NCBI RefSeq assembly: GCF_030127145.1
Contig: NZ_CP126158.1
Coordinates: 1,612,001-1,676,000, forward strand
DNA from: Halobaculum halobium
Lineage (GTDB): Archaea; Halobacteriota; Halobacteria; Halobacteriales; Haloferacaceae
Length of the DNA: 64,000 bases
Reading direction: 5' to 3'
The position numbers and the translations under genes were made by a program. Below are positions 51,985-59,220 of this stretch, one piece after another (within the stretch, counting starts at the first letter, position 1; the number at the start of each line of letters is the position of its first letter). A model generated the notes under the pieces. That model did not search any database, had not been told where the DNA came from, and worked only from the letters and a program-made list of their open reading frames with translations.

Positions 51985-53142
51985 TCACGCGACGTTCCGT
52001 TCCATCCGGCTCTCGCCGCGCTCGAAGCGTCCCCGGTCGAGCCCGGACACGTCGACGGTCGACGCCTCGCCGTCGAGCACCAGTTCCGCGACCGTCCGCG
52101 CGGTCGCCGGCGCGTGCTGGAAGCCGTGGCCGGAGAACCCCGCGGCGGTGACGACGCCGGGCACCGACTCCTCCACGATCGCGTGGTGATCGGGCGTCAC
52201 CGCGTACAGCCCGGCCCACCCGCCCGCGAGACGGGTCTCGGGACCGAAGTAGTCGGCCACTCTGCCGGCGCGTTCGACGGCCTCCACCGCCCACTCGGTG
52301 TCGGGCTTCTCGGAGAAGCGATCGGGGTCGGTCACGATCGGATCGGCCTCCGCGAAGTGCCCGCCGACGAGCGCGCGCCCGTCGCGCTCGGGCCGGAAGT
52401 GCGCGGTCGTGTCGGCGTCGATGACCAGCGGGTCCGACTCCGGAACCGGTCGCTCGGGCTCGACGACGGCCGTCTGGCGCCGGTGCGGGACGATCGGGAG
52501 GTCGTAGCCCGCGGTCTCGGCGAGTCGCGGCGCCCACGCGCCGGCGGCGTTGACGACGTAGTCGGCGTCGATCGGTTCGGTCGCCTCCCCGGCGAGTTCG
52601 ACCCGGACGCCCGATTCCCGGGGGTCCAGTCCCGCGACGGGCGTGTTCGTCCGGATCTCGACGCCCGCCTCGCGGGCGGCGCCGGCGTACCCCTGGAGCG
52701 CGAGGTGCGGGTCGGCGAAGCTGTCCGTCGGGCAGAAGGTGCCGGCGACGAACTCCTCCGACTGAAGACCGGGACACAACTCGGCCGCCTCGTCGGGGGC
52801 CACGAGGCGGCTCTCGACGCCGTACTCGCGTTGCATGGCGACCTGCTCGGCGAAGCCGTCGGCGGTGTCGCCGTCGCGGGTGCAAAAGAGGTAGCCCGTC
52901 CGCCGGCGGTCGATGTCGACGCCGAAGCGCTCCTCGAAGCCGTCCCACACCTCGATGGAGGCGACCGAGAGTTCGACGTTGACGCGGGTGGAGAACTGCG
53001 CGCGAATGCCGCCCAGCGCGCGGTCGGTGCTGCCGGCGCCGAGGCTCCCACGTTCGAGGAGCGTCACATCGGCGCCGTCGACGGCGAGTTCGTACGCGCT
53101 GGCGACGCCGACGATTCCACCGCCGACGACGGCGACGTGCAT
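51985..53142 (-). CDS. FAD-dependent amino acid/sarcosine oxidase-like protein
   Basis: A 385-residue flavoenzyme of the DAO family. The FAD-binding motif is VAVVGGGIVGVASAYELAVDGADVTLLERGSLGAGSTDRALGGIRAQF. Other parts match sarcosine/glycine oxidases: YVVNAAGAWAPRLAE, LPIVPHRRQTAVVEP and the C-terminal GLYAVTPDHHAIVEE and FSGHGFQHAPATARTVAEL. It oxidises a secondary or D-amino acid with FAD as cofactor. ATG 53142 was preferred to one four codons upstream. It is divergent from an ornithine cyclodeaminase-like gene, suggesting linked amino-acid metabolism. Confidence 0.9.
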   Translation of the reverse strand: MHVAVVGGGIVGVASAYELAVDGADVTLLERGSLGAGSTDRALGGIRAQFSTRVNVELSVASIEVWDGFEERFGVDIDRRRTGYLFCTRDGDTADGFAEQVAMQREYGVESRLVAPDEAAELCPGLQSEEFVAGTFCPTDSFADPHLALQGYAGAAREAGVEIRTNTPVAGLDPRESGVRVELAGEATEPIDADYVVNAAGAWAPRLAETAGYDLPIVPHRRQTAVVEPERPVPESDPLVIDADTTAHFRPERDGRALVGGHFAEADPIVTDPDRFSEKPDTEWAVEAVERAGRVADYFGPETRLAGGWAGLYAVTPDHHAIVEESVPGVVTAAGFSGHGFQHAPATARTVAELVLDGEASTVDVSGLDRGRFERGESRMERNVA

Positions 53143-53257
53143 AGGCATACCCATGCTATCGACTCACAAGAACGTTGCCGCCACCTCCCCGATCCGACGC
53201 GATTTCGCCCCGGCGGTCCGAGGAAACACCGAAGTTCCGCCGCGCCGACCCTCGCTC

Positions 53258-54241
53258 ATGCACGTCTTCGACGACGACGCCGTCGCGACCCTGCTCTCGC
53301 TCGACGCGCTCCTCCCGGTGATCGAGGAGGCGTTTCTCAAACAGGGGCGCGGCGAGGTGGAGCGCCCGGAACGGCCGCACTTCCCTGTCGGCGAGGGCCT
53401 CGACGGCCGGGCCGGGCCTGCTGGGACCGCCCTCGCGATGCCCGCGTACGTCCACGGCGACCCCGCGTACGCGACGAAGCTCGCGTCGGTCCACCCTGGA
53501 AACGCCGATCCGGCTGTCGATCGCCCTACGGTGCAGGCGCAGGTGCTGCTCACCGACGCCGCGAACGGCGCTCCGCTCGCGCTGTTCGCGGGCGAGCGCA
53601 TCACCAACGCCCGGACGGGATGTATCGGCGGGCTGGCGGCCCGCGGTCTCGCGGCGGGTACGGGGTCGGTCGACCTCGCGGTGATCGGCGCCGGCGAGCA
53701 GGCGCGCTGGCAGACCCGCGCGATCGACGTCGCCCGCGGCGTCGCCGGCGCCCGGATCTACTCGCCCACCCCCGACTCCCGCGAGGGCTGTGCGGCCGAC
53801 CTCCGGGCCGAGGGACTCGACGCATCGGCGGTCGAGTCGCCCGAGGCGGCCGTCCGCGACGCGGACGTGGTCGTTACGGCGACGACCAGCGAGACGCCCG
53901 TGTTCCCGGGGGAGGCGCTCGCCGCCGGTACGCTCGTCGTCGCCGTGGGCGCCTACGAGGCGGGGATGTGCGAACTCGATCGGACGACGTTCGAGCGCGC
54001 GGACCGGGTGTTCGCGGACGTCCCCGAGGAGGTCGCCGGCATCGGCGACGTCGTCGCCAACGAGGTCGATCCGGACCGACTGACGCCGCTCTCGGCGCTG
54101 TTCGAGGGAGAAGCGGGACGCGAGCGCGACGACGAGGTGATCGTCGTCGAGAGCGTCGGCTCGGCGGTACTGGATGCGGCGACGGCGAACCACCTCTGGC
54201 GAGAAGCGAGCGAGGGAGACGGCAGAGAGATCGCGTTTTGA
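53258..54241 (+). CDS. Ornithine cyclodeaminase/mu-crystallin family protein
   Basis: A 327-residue NAD(P)-dependent enzyme. The N-terminal barrel-like part (ALAMPAYVHGDPAYATKLASVHPGN) holds the conserved Lys (KLASV) for substrate. The Rossmann segment is DLAVIGAGEQARWQTRAIDVARG, with VVVTATTSETPVF. Family members deaminate ornithine to proline, reduce imines or oxidise alanine. The N-terminal loop ends do not decide between them. The gene is divergent from the flavin oxidase, so an imine made by one enzyme could feed the other; this is inference. Confidence 0.87.
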   Translation: MHVFDDDAVATLLSLDALLPVIEEAFLKQGRGEVERPERPHFPVGEGLDGRAGPAGTALAMPAYVHGDPAYATKLASVHPGNADPAVDRPTVQAQVLLTDAANGAPLALFAGERITNARTGCIGGLAARGLAAGTGSVDLAVIGAGEQARWQTRAIDVARGVAGARIYSPTPDSREGCAADLRAEGLDASAVESPEAAVRDADVVVTATTSETPVFPGEALAAGTLVVAVGAYEAGMCELDRTTFERADRVFADVPEEVAGIGDVVANEVDPDRLTPLSALFEGEAGRERDDEVIVVESVGSAVLDAATANHLWREASEGDGREIAF

Positions 54242-54281
54242 GCGCGGCGGCGGTCCGACGGTTCGGGCGACCGTCGGCGGG

Positions 54282-54434
54282 CTACTCCTCGTCTCCGTTC
54301 TGAATCGTCGTGATCGTGAGCCCGTAGGTCGTCCCACAGGCGTCACAGACCGCGACGGTGCTGACCTCCACGTCACCGCCGCGCGTGAAGTCAGACACCT
54401 GCTCGCCGCACTCACATTCGAACGCGTACTCCAT
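54282..54434 (-). CDS. 50-residue zinc-binding protein
   Basis: Reading the minus strand from ATG 54434 gives MEYAFECECGEQVSDFTRG, then a strand-rich middle, CDACGTTYGLTIT and an acidic end, stop at 54282. The Cys pattern CxC near the start and CxxC near residue 30 makes a complete four-cysteine zinc knuckle. Short haloarchaeal zinc-ribbon proteins of this size are common. It is convergent with the ornithine cyclodeaminase-like gene, 40 bases away. Function unknown, probably protein or nucleic-acid contact. Confidence 0.75.
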   Translation of the reverse strand: MEYAFECECGEQVSDFTRGGDVEVSTVAVCDACGTTYGLTITTIQNGDEE

Positions 54435-54584
54435 CGTATGACGTTCTCTCACGACGTGTCAATACGTCTTTCGGTCGGGGACTCCGTTCTGAGAGCTGGA
54501 GGAGAGTTGTTCCCGGAGAAATCGCCTCCGTTCCGACGGTTCCTCGGTCGGCCTCTCTGCCGTCGGCCGAAACGCTCGGTACTG

Positions 54585-54593
54585 TTTTTTTTT
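54585..54593 (+). terminator. Nine-T run, candidate terminator on the plus strand
   Basis: TTTTTTTTT lies in the gap before trpS, about 340 bases after the ornithine cyclodeaminase-like stop. It has the T-tract form of archaeal terminators for plus-strand transcripts, although no plus-strand gene is close. Confidence 0.35.
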
Positions 54594-54617
54594 AGCGGCT
54601 CGGGAAACGAGGCCTCG

Positions 54618-56225
54618 CTACTCCTCGTCGCCGGGGATCCCTCGCCGCGAGTCGTCGACGTTCAGGTCGATGTCGAGCTCCGAGAGCAGCTCCTCGGCCT
54701 CCTCGCGCTTCGCTTGATGCTCCGCGAGGAACTCTTCCATCAGCGTCGCCGCCTGCTCCTTGCAGCCGCCACAGAGGCGCTCGCCGCCGACGCACTCCTC
54801 GTACACCTCCTCGGCGAAGCCGTCGTCGTCGTTCGCCAGCAGGTACGCGTAGAGCTCGTACACCGGGCACTCGTCGGCCTTCCCGCCGAGCTCGCGCTGC
54901 TTCTCGGCCGTCTCGCGGCCGCCGGTCGTCGCCGACTTCACCTTGTCGTACCCCTCCTCGGGGTCGTCCAAGAGGGAGATGTGGCTCGCCTCGATCGACG
55001 AGGACATCTTCCCGCCGGTGAGGCCGGTCATGAAACGGTGGTAGATCGAGGACGGCGTGTAGAAGCCGAAGCCGCCGTTGTCGACTTCGACCTCGCGGGC
55101 GAGTTCCTCCGCCTCCGCTCGGTCCAGTTCGAAGGAGTCGATGTGCGCGTCGAACACGCGCTTCTCGCCGGGGACGGCCTCGACGAGCGCCTCGAAGGCG
55201 GCTTCGTCGGCGTTGCGGTCGAGGAACCGCGTCCGCGGACGGAGCGGCTCCATTCCGGCGTTCTCCAGCTTCTCTACGGCGCCTGCGCGGGCCGACTCGA
55301 ACTCCGCGTCGACATCCGCGTCGGCGAGCCACGCGGCGGCGTCCTCACAGCGCGGCGTCTCGGGGTCGTCGGCCCACGTCTCGCGCTCGTCGTAGGCGCG
55401 CCGGACGAGCACGCGCTCGGCGGCGTCGAACTCGGGGCTGGCGAACGCCTCGGTCACCCTGAAGTAGCGCGTCTTGCGCGCGATGTCGCGCGAGAAGCGC
55501 ACGTGTGGATCTTGGTCGGGGCCGACGGGGATGACGGTCGGCTTCGGCTCGTCCAACTGCGGGTAGAGGATGTCCGCCATCTGCGTGACGACCGACTGCA
55601 TGTGCGAGACAGAGGTGCCGCCGTCGAAGCCGTAGATCGATTCGAACTCCGCGAACCGGGCGTTTGACCCCAACTCGAACGCGAGGTCCTGCAGTCGACG
55701 GTTCGTCGACTGGCGGTACAGCTCACCCTCCTCCGCGTCGAACCCGAGCGCGAGCAGCGAGAGCAGGTAGTCGCGGGCGTGTTCGTCGATCTCCTCCCAC
55801 GTCAGCCCCCGGGCGGAATGGGCTTCCAGGTCCGCGATGAGCCCGTACGTATCTGCGCCCTGCTGCTGGTGGTAGATCAGTTCGTCGAACACGAGCTTGT
55901 GTCCGATGTGGGGGTCGCCGGTCGGCATAAACCCCGAGAGCGCTGCCGCGGGCTCGTCGTTCGCGAGCGCGCGGGCCACGGCGCCGTAGTCGCGGTGGCC
56001 GAAGATGACGCCGCGTCGCATGAGGTAGTGCGGCTCGGGCACCTCGTCGATGATCGCCTCGAACTCCTCGATGCCGAACTCCTCGAACAGCTCGCGGTAG
56101 TCCGCGACGGTCGCAGATCCCCAGGGGTCGAGCGCGACGCCGGTTCCACCGTCCGTTCGCGCCTCCGATTCCTCCGTCTCGGCTCCGTCGTGACCCCGCG
56201 AAGGGCCGGTGTTGTCGTCGCTCAT
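54618..56225 (-). CDS. trpS: Tryptophanyl-tRNA synthetase
   Basis: A 535-residue class I synthetase charging tRNA-Trp. The HIGH motif is in GDPHIGHKLVFDEL and the KMSKS equivalent is TGGKMSSSIEAS. The N-terminal 35 residues are an acidic extension, and the C-terminal part has an insert with a Cys-rich segment (CVGGERLCGGCKEQ) that may bind zinc. The sequence follows archaeal/eukaryotic TrpRS, longer than the roughly 380 residues of other archaea. Its ATG overlaps the stop of endA by four bases (ATGA). Confidence 0.95.
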   Translation of the reverse strand: MSDDNTGPSRGHDGAETEESEARTDGGTGVALDPWGSATVADYRELFEEFGIEEFEAIIDEVPEPHYLMRRGVIFGHRDYGAVARALANDEPAAALSGFMPTGDPHIGHKLVFDELIYHQQQGADTYGLIADLEAHSARGLTWEEIDEHARDYLLSLLALGFDAEEGELYRQSTNRRLQDLAFELGSNARFAEFESIYGFDGGTSVSHMQSVVTQMADILYPQLDEPKPTVIPVGPDQDPHVRFSRDIARKTRYFRVTEAFASPEFDAAERVLVRRAYDERETWADDPETPRCEDAAAWLADADVDAEFESARAGAVEKLENAGMEPLRPRTRFLDRNADEAAFEALVEAVPGEKRVFDAHIDSFELDRAEAEELAREVEVDNGGFGFYTPSSIYHRFMTGLTGGKMSSSIEASHISLLDDPEEGYDKVKSATTGGRETAEKQRELGGKADECPVYELYAYLLANDDDGFAEEVYEECVGGERLCGGCKEQAATLMEEFLAEHQAKREEAEELLSELDIDLNVDDSRRGIPGDEE

Positions 56226-57310
56226 GGGGTGAGTCGGTCGACCGTCAGGTAGTCGTTCGAGTCGTCGCCGGCGAGCGCAAAAACCATTCGCTTCCGCACG
56301 CCGCCGGCGAGGCGCACGTCCAGCGCGAGCTCCCGCGGGTGGAAGCGGTGATCCGGCTGGACCACCCGGACGAGTCGCTCGGAGTGGGGGAGTTCTGCGA
56401 CCGTCTCTACGGCGTCGTAGGTGCGGAAGTCGGCGCCGAACTTGTAGCCGGTCTTCGGGACGACTCCCCGGTCGCGAAGCTCGCGGTACACTGAGAGGCG
56501 GCGATCGAACCGCTCGCCCTCGACCGCTCGCCCGCGCTCGATCACTTCGTCGGCGTCGAGTTCGACGGCGCCGCGCGCGGCCAGATCGGCCGCCTCCACG
56601 AGTGACAGTTGGAGCGCGTCCACGTCGGCGTCGTCGCGCCCGGAGATCGGCTGGCCGTAGAACGCCGACTCGTACAGGTCGCCCGGAGGGGACCAGCAGA
56701 CGACGCGGTCGTCGAGCAGGTCAGCGTCGATGGCCGCGGGCAGGTCGTATTCGGTCCGACCGTCGAAGCCGCCGCCGGTCGCGCACGCGAAGTACGACAC
56801 CTCGCTCTCCTCGTCGACGACGGCGAGGGTCTGTCCCGCCAGTGCCGCCGCCGCCAGCTCCTCGCGCTCGCCGAGAACACGGACGCGGTGGTCGACCGGA
56901 CCGCCGGGCTTCTCGCCGCGTTCGAACACGAGGATGTCGGCGTCGCTCCCACCGCCGCCGCTCGCGTTGCCATCGCGGCCCGCGGTGTCCTCGCCGTCGC
57001 CGCGCTCGCGGTCGCTCCCGGGCCAGCCCTCGCGGGCCGGCGCGAGGTAGAAGCCCCGCTCGCGGAGATCTGCGTACACCAGAAACCGGGCGGCGAAGGC
57101 GTCCTCGCTGGCGACGCTGTCGCGGAAGAACGCCCGGAAGTCCATCCCCGAGATCGAGTCGAGATCGCCGCGGTACAGCAGGTGGGCCGCCTCCACCCGC
57201 GCGAGCGTCACGTCGGGGCCCGACGCGCGCCCGTATCCCCGGGCGTCGTGGAAGCGCTGGCGCGCGTCGCCGCTCGCGCGGACGACGCCGCCGTCGAGTG
57301 TCGCGTTCAT
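56222..57310 (-). CDS. endA: tRNA-splicing endonuclease EndA
   Basis: A 362-residue enzyme that cuts introns from pre-tRNA at bulge-helix-bulge sites. Two homologous halves are seen. The N-terminal one (about 1-165) is the structural repeat and contains an acidic Gly/Asp/Ser insert (about 105-130). The C-terminal one (about 175-362) carries the catalytic residues: Tyr in TGYKFGADFRTYD, His in LPHSERLVRVV and Lys in VRKRMVFALA. This is the archaeal two-repeat homodimer type. It is translated just before trpS. A CCTATACA box lies 28 bases before ATG 57310. Confidence 0.93.
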   Translation of the reverse strand: MNATLDGGVVRASGDARQRFHDARGYGRASGPDVTLARVEAAHLLYRGDLDSISGMDFRAFFRDSVASEDAFAARFLVYADLRERGFYLAPAREGWPGSDRERGDGEDTAGRDGNASGGGGSDADILVFERGEKPGGPVDHRVRVLGEREELAAAALAGQTLAVVDEESEVSYFACATGGGFDGRTEYDLPAAIDADLLDDRVVCWSPPGDLYESAFYGQPISGRDDADVDALQLSLVEAADLAARGAVELDADEVIERGRAVEGERFDRRLSVYRELRDRGVVPKTGYKFGADFRTYDAVETVAELPHSERLVRVVQPDHRFHPRELALDVRLAGGVRKRMVFALAGDDSNDYLTVDRLTP

Positions 57311-57333
57311 TGTGTGTACGGGCGGGTGGTCGG

Positions 57334-57341
57334 TGTATAGG
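57334..57341 (-). promoter_or_regulatory. TATA box for the endA-trpS operon
   Basis: Minus strand CCTATACA, centred 28 bases before ATG 57310. Confidence 0.6.
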
Positions 57342-57454
57342 GGCTGTGATCGTGTGGCTCACCGTGGCACGGCGTGTCGGGGACGTCGCGACCGTCGCCG
57401 CCCCGTCACCGTCGACGCCGCCGCCGACGTTGCCGCGGCGGCCGAGTCGCGCGC

Positions 57455-58231
57455 TCAGGGCTGTCGGTCGGGCTCCGGTGGCCGGTCAAGTTCGCAGGCG
57501 CCGTCGAGACAGCGCACGCCGGTCGCCGTCTCGAACCGGGGCAGCCCGCAGGCGCACTCGCCGGCGAACGTGCCCGCTGGGACCGAGAACGCCGTCTCGC
57601 AGTCGGGGTAGCCGTCGCAGCCGAGGAAAGCCCGGCCGCGGTGCTCTCGGACGCGCAGGTCGCGCCCGCAGTCGGGGCAGTCGAAGCGCCGGTCGAGCAC
57701 GTCGCGGACGGCCTCGGTCAGCGAGTCGCACGCGTAATCGATACACAGGCGGAGTTCCTCGCCGCGCTCGACGGTCGACAGCGGGAGCCCGCAGTCGTCG
57801 CAGGTGTCGTCGTCGTGGACGGTCGCGCCCGACGGCAGGCCGTAGCTGTCGCCGCAGCCGAGACAGACCACGTCGCCGCCGGCGCGTACCATCGCGGCGC
57901 CGCAGTCGGGCTTCGGACACTCGCCGACAGGGACGCCGGCGTCGCTGACGGGCAGTTCGACCACCTCGCCGGCGTCGTGCGACCGGACGGCGAGGGCGCG
58001 ACCCGAGTCGCGTGCGGTGACGGCGAACCCGTCGTCGTCCGCGTCGACGGTCAGCGAGTCGGCGCGCGTCAGCCACGCGACGGGCTGGTACCCCGAGCGG
58101 TCGTGAACGAGGACAGTCCGATCGGGCTTGGTGACGACGATCACGCGGCCGCGCTGGGTGCGCTCGTCGCCACTCGTCGTCTCGAAACGCGTCGTGCAGT
58201 CGCCCGCGAGGACGGTGGAGGTCGCTGCCAT
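57455..58231 (-). CDS. NucS-N-like domain protein with C4 zinc fingers
   Basis: A 258-residue protein. Residues about 10-95 (FETTSGDERTQRGRVIVVTKPDRTVLVHDRSGYQPVAWL) resemble the N-terminal DNA-binding domain of the mismatch nuclease NucS. Four or more CxxC-type zinc ribbons follow, the last two like topoisomerase C4 fingers (FDCPDCGRDLRVREHRGRAFLGCDGYPDCETAF). The NucS nuclease domain itself is absent. It probably binds single-stranded or damaged DNA. The gene is divergent from a HAD gene and preceded by a CCAAATAGG box. Confidence 0.8.
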   Translation of the reverse strand: MAATSTVLAGDCTTRFETTSGDERTQRGRVIVVTKPDRTVLVHDRSGYQPVAWLTRADSLTVDADDDGFAVTARDSGRALAVRSHDAGEVVELPVSDAGVPVGECPKPDCGAAMVRAGGDVVCLGCGDSYGLPSGATVHDDDTCDDCGLPLSTVERGEELRLCIDYACDSLTEAVRDVLDRRFDCPDCGRDLRVREHRGRAFLGCDGYPDCETAFSVPAGTFAGECACGLPRFETATGVRCLDGACELDRPPEPDRQP

Positions 58232-58368
58232 GGGGGTGCTGGTTCCGGGCTCCTATTTGGACCCTCGCACGCGGTCCGGCAGCGGCGAACCCGTCGCCTC
58301 GTCTCCCCGATCGTCGTCTCGTCCGCGTTGGCCGGAACGTCCATGCCGTCGGACCGAAACCGTTCGGT

Positions 58369-59220
58369 ATGTCCGAGTCATCCGGCGGCGACCCATCCGA
58401 CGCTCGGAGCGGCACCGACGCTCCCGACGCCACAGACGCGGCAGACACGACTGATTCGGCGGCCGACGACGACTCTGACTCCGCGCCCGGAACCGAACAG
58501 ACGGTCGTGGCCGACGACGCGCCGGTCGTCGTCTGCTTCGACATGGACGGCGTACTCGTCGACTCCGAGGACTACTGGCACGCCGCAGAACGCGAGGCGA
58601 TCCTGCCGCGCGTGCTCGCCGAGGGGTCCTCGACGCCCGACCTCGACGAGATCACGGGGATGTACTACGGCGAGATCTACGACTATCTCGCCGAGCGCTA
58701 CGAGCCGACCGTGGACAAAGCCGAGTTCATGGCGCTGTACGACGAGACGGCAACGGCGATCTACGGCGACCGCGTCGAACTGCTCACGGGCGCCCGGGAG
58801 TTCGTCGCCGAACTACGCGACGCCGGGGTCCCCGTTGCGCTCGTCTCGTCATCGCCGCGGGACTGGATCGAGGTCGTGATCGACCGCTTCGAACTCGACT
58901 TCGACCTCGTCGCACCCGCCGAGGAGTTCGACGGCCCGGGAAAGCCCGACCCGGGCGTGTACGAGGCGGCGCTCCGTGAGCTGGGTGGCGTTCCCGACCG
59001 CGCGGTCGCCGTCGAGGACTCCGAGAACGGCGTGCTCGCGGCCGTCCGATCGGGGGCGTACACGATCGCCGTGCGCGACGACCACAACGCAGACACCGAC
59101 CTCTCGGCGGCCGACGAGGTGGTCGACCGCGACGACCCGGAGTCGGTGTTCGCCGCGGTGCGTCAGTCGACGCGGACGATCCGGGAGTCCGTCTCGGGGA
59201 GCAACGGGAGTTCGGGGTAG
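58369..59220 (+). CDS. HAD family phosphatase (beta-phosphoglucomutase/PGP-like)
   Basis: A 283-residue HAD hydrolase. An acidic, Thr/Asp/Ala-rich extension (about 1-50) precedes motif 1 VVCFDMDGVLVDSEDYW with the nucleophilic Asp. Motif 2 is VALVSSSPRD, motif 3 Lys in PGKPDPGVYEAALRELG, motif 4 AVEDSENGVLAA. The helical cap is type C1, as in beta-phosphoglucomutase and phosphoglycolate phosphatase. The last 58 bases overlap the 3' end of the convergent helicase gene. Substrate unknown. Confidence 0.9.
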   Translation: MSESSGGDPSDARSGTDAPDATDAADTTDSAADDDSDSAPGTEQTVVADDAPVVVCFDMDGVLVDSEDYWHAAEREAILPRVLAEGSSTPDLDEITGMYYGEIYDYLAERYEPTVDKAEFMALYDETATAIYGDRVELLTGAREFVAELRDAGVPVALVSSSPRDWIEVVIDRFELDFDLVAPAEEFDGPGKPDPGVYEAALRELGGVPDRAVAVEDSENGVLAAVRSGAYTIAVRDDHNADTDLSAADEVVDRDDPESVFAAVRQSTRTIRESVSGSNGSSG

